Shown piece after piece: positions 1 to 10,689 of a stretch of DNA of 64,000 bases (within the stretch, counting starts at the first letter, position 1; each line of letters opens with the position of its first letter). The stretch comes from Skeletonema tropicum. Lineage: Eukaryota > Bacillariophyta > Thalassiosirophyceae > Thalassiosirales > Thalassiosiraceae. The notes under the pieces were generated by a model that was given only the letters and a program-made list of their open reading frames with translations, did not search any database and was not told the DNA's origin. Where the stretch lies: contig CM074146.1 of NCBI GenBank assembly GCA_037178625.1, positions 1,178,001-1,242,000 of the forward strand, written 5' to 3'. Made by a program: the position numbers and the translations under genes.

Positions 1-97
1 AAGTGGGCACTGATCACTTCCTAACTTGGACGTTTCATGGACTTGTTTCGTTTCTAACTAACTTTGCACATCCTCGTTACACACTTATTTACATCAG

Positions 98-1984
98 AAA
101 TGCTTCGATATTTCAAAATGTATCCAGAAACTGTTTCTGTAGATGTAACGTCTCACTCGAATGATAAGAAATTTCATCTCCTAACATTTTCCTGTAAGAG
201 TGCCACTAACAATCAAGTGGTGTTTCTAAAAGCTTGGATACCGAACCAAAAGAGATTCTCTTTCCGCTGGGTATTCAAATATGGTATCAAATCAATTGGC
301 TTGACTCCCTACTTTGCTTACACTGAGCTTCTCATGAAGGATGCAGATCCCCAGCAGCACAATGAGATATTGAATGTGTTGACTGACTATTTTCCAAACG
401 CATTTGACGGTACCTGTGCCTGGCACCTCATCAAACAGGGATGCGATAGAGATTGCCCTGGAAAGAATGCAGCAGGAAAAGAGAATGCAGAAAAATGGGA
501 ATACTTTAAAAGTCATGTGAAGAATTGGTTGTACTCTTGGGCACGTGCTGGATATTGCGAATCAGAGGATGAGTATCTGATCTCGAAAGAGCTCCTATTT
601 CGATATATGTCTAGTGAGGCAGCACTCCAATCAGCAGGTGGCCGGCCAGAACTGCTCAAGACAGTAAAAGATTGGGTGCGGAAAGTGATTACAAGCGAAA
701 AGCTGTTCCGTTTTGATTTACGAATGCAGAAAAGAACTCTTCATACGTACTGCTCAAATGCTCACGAGTAAGTGTATCCATGCCTTTTTTATGCTTTTCA
801 TGTACACAACAACTCTGTGCACCATTACTCACCATCTGTTTATGAACTTTTAATGCCCAACAAGAGGCACAAACTTAGGTATGAAGAATCATTCCATTCC
901 ATTGAAAGCTAGTGCATCCATGTCAAAAAATGCTAAGGCCCTCATCATGCAATCAAAGATGAAGACTGCAGCATTAAATGAAGAGGCATATCGTAATGTT
1001 AAGAACTCCAACAAGAAATGGTCTAACTTCCCTACTGCTCCCTATCTGACACCTTTTGCAGAAGGACTCGTGCATTCCATCATGTCCAGACAAGACCTCT
1101 ACACAGTGAAGCGAGTAGGGAAGCAAGAGTTTGAAGTCTATTGCAGTGCTTGTGTTGAGCCGTACACTGCTGACCCATCAGTCTCTGAAGAGAAATGCCC
1201 AATTCCTCGTTTTCATAGAACTAGGAGAGTGTTTGTAGATGATGATGGATTCTGCTCATGTTCGTGTTGTTATTTCCAACAAGTTGGAATCCCATGCCCT
1301 CACATGGCAAAAGTTTTTGATGCTGTGGATTCAGATTGGGATGGATTTCTCCACACAGATGTGTCTGTGCGCTGGAGGAGCCAGTATCATTACTTTGCGT
1401 ATCAATTCCCGGGTCATGGTGAACTCACGCAGCTGTTTCACAATGCTCGTCATAATGATGTCAAGGGACCGAAATTATGTTTGGACTTGCTCAACGATAA
1501 ATGCATGTCCATTGAAGGTCGTTCCAACGATCTTGGTGCAGTGCATCGTCTGAAGAACTACAACGTTGAGGATATCTCTCAGGCTTTAGGTGGTACTTTA
1601 GATGGATGCATTGTCTCCTGTTACACGACCCAGACTGAAATGGAGAGGGATATGCTTCTATCGCAAGATGCAAGTCCCGATCCACAGATCTTTTCTATGT
1701 CACTTGAAGACTACCAGTTTCGACCTGACGGTTCCTTACCACCGGGCGTAAGTTTGAGAAGTGCACTTGGGGCTCAATGGAATGATGCCTGCAATACTTG
1801 CGAGAATCATCCACAGCTTAGTAAAGAGCTATCTGAAGCTCTCAAAATTATTGCTCAAAAAGGAAGAAAGCTAGATAGTGAGAAGATGTCAAATGCTGAG
1901 AGGAACGGTAAAACAGTACCCATTGTAACTGGGAGGTACAATGGGTCTGCTCGAGTGTATAACACCAAAAATAATCCAATGTAA
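98..1984 (+). CDS. MULE-type (Mutator-like) DDE transposase with SWIM zinc finger, 5' partial
   Basis: Two exons, about 98-767 and 865-1984, joined across a 97-base GTAAGT...CAAG intron that keeps frame and recreates the junction NAHE|GTNLGMK. The EGTNxGMK block is where MULE transposases carry the last acidic residue of the DDE triad. The first D is in SVDVTS (nt 142), the second in the KDADPQQ stretch (nt 340-348), followed by FDGTCAWHLIKQG. A C-terminal SWIM finger (CxC...CPH, nt 1249-1302) supports the family; SWIM fingers bind DNA in these transposases. An acceptor-like CTAAC...ACATCAG ends at nt 97, and the frame is stopped just upstream, so further 5' exons lie outside the window. No terminal inverted repeats were found nearby. 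The exon structure is inferred. The reading frame has no lesion in the visible part, so a functional or domesticated transposase is possible. Confidence 0.75.
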
Positions 1985-2610
1985 TGTTACACTTTATCAT
2001 CAATATTATATGTTGTGTCTCTGTCGCTTTCTCCGCACGTATCTGCTTGTCTTCCTCAGAGTCCCATCGATGACGATGATGGTAGCGCAGGTCCAGTGCA
2101 ACCCCATCACTTTGGTTGGAAGCAAGCACTCCTGGTTATGCCAAGCTGGGGAAGATAGCAGCATGACCATAGAAGCAAGAGGCTGAATAGGGCGGCAAAA
2201 GAGAGCTTCTTGTGCCTTCGGGGATTGTTGACAACAGCTCAGAGTTGCCCATTAAGGCTGGTTTCATTGCAGAAGCAAAAGGGCGTCCTAAAATGAATGC
2301 ATTCCATGACTTCATGCCGGTGCCTAAGGCGGACGGCGCGGTCACAATCCCGCTTGGCGTAATTCCAATCCAGCTGAGGTGGATGCCATGCAAATTTGGT
2401 ATCATCCCAATCAATCAACTAATACTGTAGGAGATAAAGAAAGATATATTATTAGTGATATAATAACAATAATAAAATTAACAATAATAACAAATGAATG
2501 AATTTACCTGATGCACAGTCTTTGACACAAACACGCACATAATTATCCAACACCGCAACTTTATTATAACATTATTTCAATTGGAAAGAAGGAAATTATA
2601 GGATCGGTAG

Positions 2611-2768
2611 TGGCAAATATATACACCTCTCTTTAGAGGCACAACACAGGAACTGTGATGGGCACTGGCCTCTCGACCGCACCTGTATATAGCGCATAAA
2701 TCCATGTAACAAATTGGGTTGGCAAATATATACACCTCTCTTTAGAGGCACAACACAGGAACTGTGAT
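2611..2768. repeat. 49-base direct repeat with internal hairpin
   Basis: The 49 bases at 2611-2659 recur exactly at 2720-2768. Each copy contains the stem CCTCTctttAGAGG. The sequence after each copy diverges. Two copies of a palindromic AATCATGATT lie just downstream (about 2772 and 2842). Confidence 0.85.
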
Positions 2769-3661
2769 CGGAATCATGATTCTGAATGGAATCAAGAAGG
2801 GAGGTCACAGACCTGAAAACAGAGGGTGATTCCATCTGGAATCATGATTCTGAAGGCTAGTTCTATGAAATGAAATAAATGTGGTAAAAATAAAGTTTAG
2901 GGTTGACTCTGAGAATATCGTCATATGTTTACATGGAATGGACTCACCTTTAAAGGTTTAAAGTAGGGCAAGGGGTACAACAACTCCACTTACATGAGCA
3001 GACAGTCTTCCGTCAATTGTTGCTTGACCTTAACAAACATCCTTGCACGGAACAGAACACTGAGCCACCCGATGTTAATTGAATTGAAGCATAAAGCTGT
3101 TAAAGGAACCGTCAACTTCATCCTAGGTAAGCAGGTGGAGTATATTGTAGAAAATTCTTCCGTCCATTGCAGTGATGTGCAACACACACAATCATCATAG
3201 AATGAAGAGCAACCAAACATGGATGTAGCTATAGCTTTCCACAAGGTTCCCACCCATTACGATGAAAATGAGCATAGATCACCACCTTCAATTGACGACC
3301 AAGATCATGAAAATATTGCAACGAGCAAACTTGACTTCCTATCGAGAGCAGACAGTCTTCCGTCCATAACTTGGCCTTAGCGAACATCGCCATTGATAGG
3401 GCGTTCATATACATAGGCTAGTGTAGAGACAAAATTGAAGTAGTACGGTGGCTATCTATTTCATCGAAATAGAAAAAAGATAATTTCTCCAGATTTCCAG
3501 CAAATCGCTCTGCATCAGCAACGCTGGTGATAGGTTCATAAGATTATGATAAATAGCTATTAGAAGAAATGAAAGTATGGTGAGAAAGAGCAATAAATGA
3601 CAGTGGTGTGAGTTGATGTGGAAAATAAAGAAAAAAATGTATCAGTTTTTTTTTATATTAC

Positions 3662-4009
3662 CTTTTCCCCCGGATTCTTGCTCAAACTTCGTACAATAGG
3701 ATGGACCGACATCATCGAAGGCGTGATTGCTGTAAAATTGTTGGGGGGGGAGGCTGGTGAAGAAGGAATTGTAGCGGCTGCATAGCATGGTTGTGATGGC
3801 TGGAAGTTGCGGCGAGATGGGTTTGGAAGGGTGCGGTGTTGCAGTTTGGATCGTGATATCTGAGATGCTAACCAATAATAGCGACCTTTGCAGCCAGAGC
3901 GCTGATAAACAACCGAAATGCCACCGTCTAGAAGAGGTTCCTGTGTGTGCGGGATTGTTTCCGGATTCGATGAGTAACGACTTTTTTGGATGGTAAATGA
4001 AATAGACAC
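3662..4009 (-). CDS. possible exon of an unrecognised Ser/Pro-rich protein
   Basis: An open frame starting ATG at 4009 runs to a donor-like GTAATA at 3661-3656. It encodes a polar, Ser/Pro/Asn-rich stretch of about 116 residues with no known domain. A second open stretch downstream on the same strand (about 3522-3422, beginning VADAERFAGNLEK) could be a later exon, but the phases do not join cleanly with the splice sites I can see. It may equally be a chance frame. Confidence 0.2.
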
Positions 4010-4475
4010 ATAACATTGTTATTTACCCGAATTTTCCTACGCTACGGGCGGCATATGTTGATTGTGTTTGTGATGAATAGAGGAGGTGTTGACCTTGCTT
4101 CATGCTGGTTGCTGTTTGATGAAAGCAGCAATTATGTTGTGTGGCGTCGCGACATGGTCGACGCACCTGCAGTTGATTTTGAACGGTGCGTGCGTGCGGT
4201 GGTGATGGCGGTTGCTTTTTTCATTGAGATGCCTGTCTTTCCACCACACTACACATCGATCGGAGGGGAATAGTTGTGGTGATGGACGGACCGTAAAGTA
4301 CTATATATTATCAGGGTCGTTTTCAAAAAAGGCAGTAGGCCTCGTGATATTTGTGTGAATAAAACATTACACGTCATGTGGCCTATAGGTCTTATTATTG
4401 CGTACAAGGGCTAAAGGATTTTTGAAAAAATGCCGTTAGGAGCTGCCTAGCTTTGCCCGCTAACAAAGTTGAGTT

Positions 4476-4562
4476 TGAAAACTGTACCGAAGTACAGTTT
4501 TCAGTTTTCAATGCCTACGGGTACTGGGCCCAACACGAAAACTGTACTGAGGTACAGTTTTC
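4476..4562. repeat. twin hairpins, 12-base arms
   Basis: Two copies of the same imperfect palindrome lie 33 bases apart. Arms read TGAAAACTGTAC / GTACAGTTTTCA with a 4-base loop CGAA (4476-4503), and GAAAACTGTAC / GTACAGTTTTC with loop TGAG (4537-4562). The two hairpins differ mainly in the loop. They may be a MITE remnant or a duplicated regulatory site; nothing adjacent tells which. Confidence 0.7.
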
Positions 4563-6193
4563 AAGATGGTTGGGATATATAGTGGAGGTACTGACATGGT
4601 TGTTTGCTGCTTTTTGTTAGTGTTTGCTAGTCGGCGCGCAATGAGACGCACTGCCGCAATGAGACGCACGACGCAACTTCCCTCTTTTCGACAAAAAAAG
4701 AGCCGCACCATGACGGCCTCACATCCTACTACCCTCATTGCACAACTAAATGTCGACATTCCGAAGTAATAATGTACATTCTAGACCATATTTTGACGTG
4801 AATTCAATGGTTTTATCGGTGGCTCGCCATACTAAGCACAAAGAGACGTTTGACCGCCACAATAGCGGTGGTGATTTTCATCCCCTCCGCCGCAGAGCAC
4901 CTGTTGCCAGTAGCATAAAGGCGTCGTTTCGGTCCATGAAACAGCAAGTAAGGTTGTAGGGGCGACCAACATTATATATATGGATGGAATATGCGCCAAT
5001 TAACCGGGTGTGGGTCTCATGCAACGCCTATCCAACCTACCAAATCTATGAAGTCGATTTAGAAAGATTTCCACCATTTATCTCCATCAATAGTGGGTAT
5101 ATATATGACACAAAACATGTTGAAACCACACCATGGATCATAGTTGTCTTGTCTACTATATGATAATCAAGATTGTTGAGGTGGACTGCTCCATCTTACC
5201 ACAGTGACTACTGCAACTCTCGGTTTCCTGGGAAACTACTGATTGTGGGTTATGAGAAGCCCACCCGAAGACGCCTACACGAGTGTTGTGGCATGATAAT
5301 GACGTCTCCTCCATGTGCAATTGGGAACCTTTCGCCTCATCAAATCTACATCCGTCTATTGTGCGCCTTTTGCTGCGGTTGGAGACAACGTTACAACTGT
5401 TATCAGTGCCTTTCCTACAAAGTCTCATGGAATGAGAGGCCGAATGATGGACATAAAACTCCATGATGGCGTAGATGTTGCGTGTAATCAATACATCCGA
5501 GTAAGCTAAACAATTATCATAGCTTACAGATGGAGTTATTAATGATCTACTACTATTCTGTTGTCTAAATTACATAATCATGAGCATCTTTTGACATGCC
5601 CGCTATGTGCAGACTTTCATGTGTGTGTGCGTCACCTGCAATTATCATCAAATCCACTTTGAATTAGACGCTACAGCTTACATGATCGGAATCAGCGTGA
5701 AAAATTGGGTAAGGGAGTGTCTTCTTAGTGTTGATGGAGGGTGTATGGGATCGATAATGCTATGGTTTGCCTTCGGAAACGTCATGTCAGATGCACTTTT
5801 TCAAGATTTTTTTACTTTTCGTGCGCGAGTACCTCAAATATCGAGGCAATTGAACGGAGCACCACCACCACACATCAAATATGCATTCCAAACAGTATAA
5901 ATAGAAAGTTATTAGTCTTTCTAGCATCGGCATATTATTGGCCAATATTGGCGTAGTAATGCCAGATTTTCTGCGACGCAACAAGATTTGGCCGGGTGTT
6001 GGGGAGAAAAATACCTATAAAAATCCATAATAACCCTTGTTGTGTTCAAAATTGGATTTTCTATCCGTGCGGCTCGACCAGGGACGCATGCGTCTCATTG
6101 CGCGCCGACTAGTTTGTTACTATTCGCATTTTTTTCCCATTCGCATTTTTTTTGCGCGGTAGTAAGCTCTTGGCTCTTGGCATTATAATATGT

Positions 6194-6607
6194 ACTAGCC
6201 TCGCTGGCGCTCGTGCTAGCCCGCTGCGCGGGTTAAAGCACCAAAATAGAGGAGAAAGACGTACAAAACTCTAGTTGCCTACACTTTTATTTACCTCTCT
6301 TACCCCGTGAGAAAAAACCGCGAAGCGGGCTTTTTCGAAACGCCCCGGGCGAGCTTGTGGACACCTCCATCAGCAAAAATTAGTCAAGCCAATCAAAGAA
6401 AGAAGAAAGAAGAAAGAAGAAAGAGTCGATCGAAAATGCCCGTGAAGGCCAAAGGACACGCCAAAGGGCCCGGACAGAACGACAGAACGACAGAACGACA
6501 GAACGACCGACCGACCGACAGAACGACAGAACGACAGAACGAACGACTTAGCTCCTCTCATTATTTAGACTAGCCTCGCTGACGCTCGTCTAGCCGCTGC
6601 GCGGGTT
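6194..6607. repeat. approx. 40-base direct repeats bounding a 330-base block
   Basis: A GC-rich sequence beginning ACTAGCCTCGCTGGCGCTCG at 6194-6234 recurs with two single-base deletions and one substitution at 6569-6607. Both copies end in the small palindrome CCGCTGCGCGGG. The second copy sits in the loop of an inverted repeat whose arms are near TAGCTCCTCTCATTATTTAG (6549-6569) and TCTAAATAAGAGAGGAGGC (6609-6627). Confidence 0.7.
6385..6569. repeat. repeat block R1 with GACAGAAC microsatellite
   Basis: This block shares its order of parts with 7915-8201: CAAGCCAATCAAAGAAAGA, then GTCGATCGAAAATGCCCGTG, then AAGGCCAAAGGACACGCC, then a (GACAGAAC)n/(GACC)n tract, then TTAGCTCCTCTCATTATTTAG. 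R1 has an extra GAAGAAA expansion. R1 and R2 are in the same orientation and bracket the ORF at 6878-7489. Confidence 0.8.
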
Positions 6608-6877
6608 TTCTAAATAAGAGAGGAGGCACCGGCTATCTACTACGATATTGATTGTGTCTACTTATATACATAGCAGTATTCAAATAGTACGAATTGAAAA
6701 TTGATTTTATTTCGTTTTTTGGGTCTCCTTCCTTCTTCCCCGAATCTTGATGGGTGTTTGTTGTGATATCAGATTCGTCATTGAAAGAGTGAGGCAGCTT
6801 CCCTAAGGTATATATGAAACTTGCAATACTATCCTAGTAGATAGTGATGTGACGAAATATTAGTAAGCTTGAAAAGG

Positions 6878-7489
6878 ATGAGTTCTGTAACTGGTGTTGT
6901 GACGAAAGAGAGGAGGCAATTCGTTGATAATTCGGAGAAAATTTCTCTTCCTGTTCCGTTCTTGCGGACCCTGTTCGAGCATGGGCATGAGGTTTTATGG
7001 ATCAATTACGGGCAAGACGGATTTTTGAATGCTGTATCGAATCATTTGGCGTTGTACGGTTCGTACATGTCAATAGAAGAGTTGAAGGGATTATTAATTA
7101 ATTATGAGAAGGAGAATGCTGTGGATTTGGAACGTTCTTCATTATTTAGGGTTGGGAAACATGGTGGCACAATGAGTTTTATTGAATATGTGGAGAAGCT
7201 GGAGAATAACGAAAGGATTGCAGAGGAGTTAGACTTTGATTGCATGTCTAAGATTTTGGGCGCAGAAGTTTCAGTATTTTTTCCAGATTTTGAAAATGAT
7301 GCGGAGCTGCTGAGATTGAAAAAATACAATTCTCAAGGAGCTGAGGAGAGGCTTCTTCGTATTGCTGTTGTGCATGACAATACCAAGTTTCCTGTTCGCA
7401 CTTATGCGACAGTGCCTGTGTTGAAAGAGTGTTTGTCACACAACCCATACCTTAGTTGCAATGCAGGGGAGGAGAAAGCGGGGGGTTGA
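6878..7489 (+). CDS. OTU-like hypothetical protein without catalytic Cys
   Basis: 203 residues, ATG at 6878 (an upstream TTG at 6869 is less likely). Residues around GQDGFLNAVSNHLALYGSY resemble the first OTU cysteine-protease motif (D-G-x-C-x-x-x-A-x-S), followed by the expected helix with EELKGLLINYEKENA and a later FIEYVEKLENN...MSKILGAEVSVFF segment where OTU proteins have Y-x-x-x-[LM] and the strand before the catalytic His. The Cys position is Leu or Asn here, so if related it would be inactive as a protease. The ORF sits between two copies of a repeat block (6385-6569, 7915-8201), which suggests that a mobile or duplicated unit carries it. The fold assignment is a guess from pattern; the ORF itself is well supported. 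Confidence 0.5.
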   Translation: MSSVTGVVTKERRQFVDNSEKISLPVPFLRTLFEHGHEVLWINYGQDGFLNAVSNHLALYGSYMSIEELKGLLINYEKENAVDLERSSLFRVGKHGGTMSFIEYVEKLENNERIAEELDFDCMSKILGAEVSVFFPDFENDAELLRLKKYNSQGAEERLLRIAVVHDNTKFPVRTYATVPVLKECLSHNPYLSCNAGEEKAGG

Positions 7490-7662
7490 GATGTCAGTAA
7501 TGTTGTTGTTCGTAGGGGGGGGATCGTGTTACGAAGCTAGCAGATAAGAGGCGAATAAAGAGATTTTCTTTGCTGTTTAGATTGCATTAATTACATAACA
7601 TGTGCCCACCATGGTCGGGGATTGATCAAATCTTGAAGAGTAGGTCCATTTGCCTCTTCCGT

Positions 7663-7908
7663 GTGTCCCCCCCTGAACAATCAAATCTAAGCCAATCAAA
7701 GAAAGAGTCAATCGAAAATTCTAAACACGGGGGGGCAAGGGGGGGTGTCCCCCCTGAACAATCAAATCTAAGCCAATCAAAGAAAGAGTCAATCGAAAAT
7801 TCTAAACACGGGGGGGGCAAGGGGGGGTGTCCCCCCCTGAACATTCAAATCTAAGGCAATCAAAGAAAGAGTCAATCGAAAACTCTAAAAACGGGGGGGG
7901 GCAAGGGG
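7663..7908. repeat. three tandem 82-base units with long G and C runs
   Basis: Starts of GTGTCCCC at 7663, 7745 and 7827 give an 82-base period. Each unit reads C-run, TGAACAATCAAATCTAAG, CCAATCAAAGAAAGAG, TCAATCGAAAA, then two G-runs of 5 to 9 separated by CAA. The unit shares the CCAATCAAAGAAAGAG core with blocks R1 and R2, so the array probably grew from the same sequence. Confidence 0.9.
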
Positions 7909-7914
7909 TCAAAT

Positions 7915-8201
7915 CAAGCCAATCAAAGAAAGAGTCGATCGAAAATGCCCGTGAAGGCCAAAGGACACGCCAAAGGGCCCGGACAGAACGACAGAACTAC
8001 CGACCGAACGACCGACAGAACGAACGACAGAACGAACGAGAAAATGCCCGTGAAGGCCAAAGGACACGCCAAAGGGCCCGGACAGAACGACAGAACGACA
8101 GAACGACAGAACGACAGAACGACCGACCGACCGACAGAACGACAGAACGAACGACCGACAGAACGACAGAACGAACGACTTAGCTCCTCTCATTATTTAG
8201 A
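7915..8201. repeat. repeat block R2 (double copy)
   Basis: Second copy of block R1. Here the AAAATGCCCGTGAAGGCC...GGGCCCGGACAG core occurs twice (7943 and 8042), each followed by a GACAGAAC/GACC tract. It ends in the same TTAGCTCCTCTCATTATTTAG as R1. Confidence 0.85.
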
Positions 8202-8753
8202 TGCTACTTTGACTACATACCTGTATTGTATTCTCTATGTACCATTCCATCACAAGCCACGTGCCTCTAAGTAGGTAGGTATTATTTATGTATGGTGGAG
8301 GTGTCAAAAAAATGGTTGCTGCGTCCAGGGCGCGAGTAGACAGGCTTATGGCTTATGGCGGTGATTTGGTGTGTTTTTTGCAGAAAAGGTGCAAAATCGG
8401 ACGGACAATCTTACACAAGTACGTAGTAGTCCTTTTTCTACCTTGTTCAAAACTCGAAACCTTATGCGTTCTCATTCTCAGGCAACAAATCTGTCAGGGA
8501 AACTTTGCTTGAGTGCAAGTTCACGAGTACTCTTCAACTTCTTACTCGAGACATTTATTTATTGCATTATTGATTATATTTCTTACTTCCGGCGCTCTCA
8601 GAATCATTTCACCCAACCAACCACACCACAGCAAGCATCGGCATCATAAATAATCATTCAATTTCACTTGATTTCTGTCATCTATCAGTCACAGTCACAT
8701 CTACTGCTTATCAATCGCACCGAGTTTTGAACCTCAAGAGATATTCTTTCACA

Positions 8754-9185
8754 ATGAACCAGTTACAAGAGTCGCCCCGGCCCCGAGAACAAGAGCACGA
8801 CTTCACAGTGAATGTGACAGTGCCAACGTTTCGCAATGAGAACAGTCTCCTCCAGGCAGCTGGCATCGACAAGAAGGAACAAGCTGATAAAGTGGACGCC
8901 TTTCTTCTCTACTCCGATGATGAGGTTCGAATCAGGAGACTCAGCGGCGGCAGTGTTGGAGCAGAGCAGGGGTCTACGTCTACGCCAGCGCAAGCGCAAG
9001 TCAAAACACGAAAGACAAGGATCTCCTTCGAGCTGCACCCATCCATGTTTATGGAGGAGTTCCTTCTTTCCGATGAATCGTTCAGCGACAATGAAGAAGA
9101 GTCGGCGAAAGCAATGAACGAGGATCGTTACCTTTATTCAATATCCAAATTGTTTGCAAACATCAGAGCTCCCAGAGCTGCCTGA
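8754..9185 (+). CDS. hypothetical acidic protein, 143 aa
   Basis: ATG at 8754 sits in a good context (TTTCACAATGAACC) after a pyrimidine-rich leader; a TTG start at 8727 is possible but weaker. The protein is rich in Asp, Glu and Ser with acidic clusters (YSDDEVRIRR, LSDESFSDNEEESA), no membrane segment and no domain I recognise. It ends in a short basic/hydrophobic tail. Probably a real single-exon gene, because the frame is open throughout and codon use is even. Function unknown. Confidence 0.45.
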   Translation: MNQLQESPRPREQEHDFTVNVTVPTFRNENSLLQAAGIDKKEQADKVDAFLLYSDDEVRIRRLSGGSVGAEQGSTSTPAQAQVKTRKTRISFELHPSMFMEEFLLSDESFSDNEEESAKAMNEDRYLYSISKLFANIRAPRAA

Positions 9186-9560
9186 GTGGCATCGATTATC
9201 TACGTTAGTTGGCAAAAGCATTCTAATCATGTTGTAGTTATACTTATACTGAACTGAGAGTATTACTTTTTGGGCGGGTGTAATGAGATTGACTAGTCAT
9301 CTTTTACTGTGTCTTTGTTGCAGTTGAAGTTAATTAAGGCCACTTTTTTCGGCCCCAGAGTGGCCCTCTAGCTTCGTGGCCGAAGAAATATAATGTCCGA
9401 AGTTGTTGACAATTGCCACAATATTTACTAAGTTCACCGTGCAGCTGCGCCTCCCTCATTCTATTCACAGATTAAGAGGAATATGCTAATCCTCTAAAGC
9501 TTTACTCTCCTCCGTCAATCAAGCTAGCTACTTTGTAGAATGATGATGAGCAATACAGAC
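9186..9560. other. intergenic, nothing coding seen
   Basis: AT-rich spacer. One imperfect inverted repeat is visible (GGCCACTTTTTTCGGCC near 9338, with GTGGCC copies nearby), but there is no gene signal. Confidence 0.5.
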
Positions 9561-9564
9561 ATAA

Positions 9565-9760
9565 AGATGTGTTATCCGCAATGATCTATTCGTTTTTAGA
9601 GAAGTCGAACGCACAAAACAACAATGTACTGCAGTCGATGCTGATGCATAACATATTGCTCCCGTGAATGTCAAGAGTCTCATTGTCAGTGCACAGGGGT
9701 GACTGCGATGCAAACGCTGCAATAAGGCCGAATTCGATGCCAAGCATCAAGTTCCATAAA
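9565..9760 (+). pseudogene. decayed MYND zinc-finger fragment
   Basis: This matches the 3' end of the intact MYND gene at 16580-17377. In the frame that lines up, TMYCSRC is followed by a TGA where the intact gene has CGA (Arg), then CITYCSRECQESH; downstream the frame is lost before the last His/Cys pair. The upstream part (CCGCAATGATCTATT) matches the CYNPQCSIY codons. The fragment is followed by about 380 bases that also match the sequence after the intact gene, so it arose by segmental duplication and not by retroposition. Confidence 0.8.
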
Positions 9761-10145
9761 CAAAGAGGATAATATGCCACATCCTTTGAAGCTTTCCACT
9801 CTTCCGTCAATCAAGATAGCTTCAATCAAGATAGCTACTTTGCATATAGAATGGTGGTATGCAATGCATAAAGATAATGAATTATTTACACATTCGAATT
9901 ACTACGAGATTGCTTTACATGTCCCGAAGTAATATTGTGTGCGTCTTCTCTCTTCATATGTATCACTTTCATACTCACCAAACAGGGGTATTCTAAAGTC
10001 AAATCTCATTAGCATTGGAAATGCTGCTGCTTCTACTCCTACATACACTTTTTAGGAATCACGCACGTGTTATCTATTGATCAATCACGTCTTTTGTAAA
10101 CAAATTGCCTGTACAGCATCGACGAAACACTCTCTGTCAATCTCA
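9760..10145. repeat. segmental duplication, partner at about 17380-17870
   Basis: From CCACATCCTTTGAAGC through CTTCCGTCAATCAAGATAG, TTACTACGAGATTGCTTTAC, CTCACCAAACAGGGGTATTC and CTTTTGTAAACAAATTGCC, this stretch parallels 17410-17850 with indels. The partner has an extra block of about 90 bases near 17622-17730. No gene is seen in it. Confidence 0.85.
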
Positions 10146-10179
10146 GGCAGCGATCTCTCTCTCTTGTGGTGAGGAATTT

Positions 10180-10278
10180 GTTAGAAATGATAAAGTCACT
10201 GTCCCAGTAATCGATTACTGGGACAGTGACTTTATCATTTCTAACGATTACTGGGACAGTGACTTTATCATTTCTAAC
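10180..10278. repeat. perfect 66-bp palindrome plus a third 33-bp arm
   Basis: The 33 bases at 10180-10212 are followed directly by their exact reverse complement (10213-10245), and that arm is repeated exactly in direct orientation at 10246-10278. The arm begins GTTAGAAATGATAAAGTC and ends CTGTCCCAGTAATC. There is no spacer, so the DNA or RNA could form a hairpin with a zero-base loop and could slip to the third arm. Confidence 0.97.
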
Positions 10279-10689
10279 AGAATTAGCTAGTTGAAAGTTA
10301 GTTATAGTACCAGTAGTGATGTTATGTAGGTAACAGTGTCTATCTAACACTAGTTTACTGTTACGTAGAAGTTGCAAAGGCCCGCCCCGTAAGCTCTATC
10401 GAGGAGCGAGGAGGATCGAGGACAAGTACACACACATCGACACGAATGTATAGGAAGTTGAAACACAAAAGGAAATGTATGTAGATGTGTTTAGTAACAT
10501 CCGATGTCTGCCATCAAAACAAAGCAGGCTGGCCCAGCACATCATATGAGACCGATTGTGATACCAAAATGGTTAGTCCTATTGTACATCTATCACGTCA
10601 TCTTAACTTAATTGATCAACTAATTATTTACCTCAGTTACGACGAGGCTGTTGCTTTCCTCTTCCTCGACGAAAGACGTAATTCTTTAG

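Larger units (their letters stand above)
1985..6190. other. gene-poor stretch with small repeats
   Basis: I see no convincing gene here; only short overlapping frames. It holds a 49-base direct repeat (2611-2768), two related copies of a short block starting gagcagacagtcttccgtc (2996 and 3344), paired hairpins at 4476-4562, and a possible single exon on the minus strand at 3662-4009. Poly-G (3741) and AT-rich runs interrupt it. Several in-frame stretches are Ser/Pro- or Thr-rich but match no family I know. Confidence 0.5.

Noticed and set aside
5156..5956. Several overlapping ORFs of 60-110 codons
   Set aside because: They overlap on both strands, have no domain or consistent codon use, and no splice sites link them.
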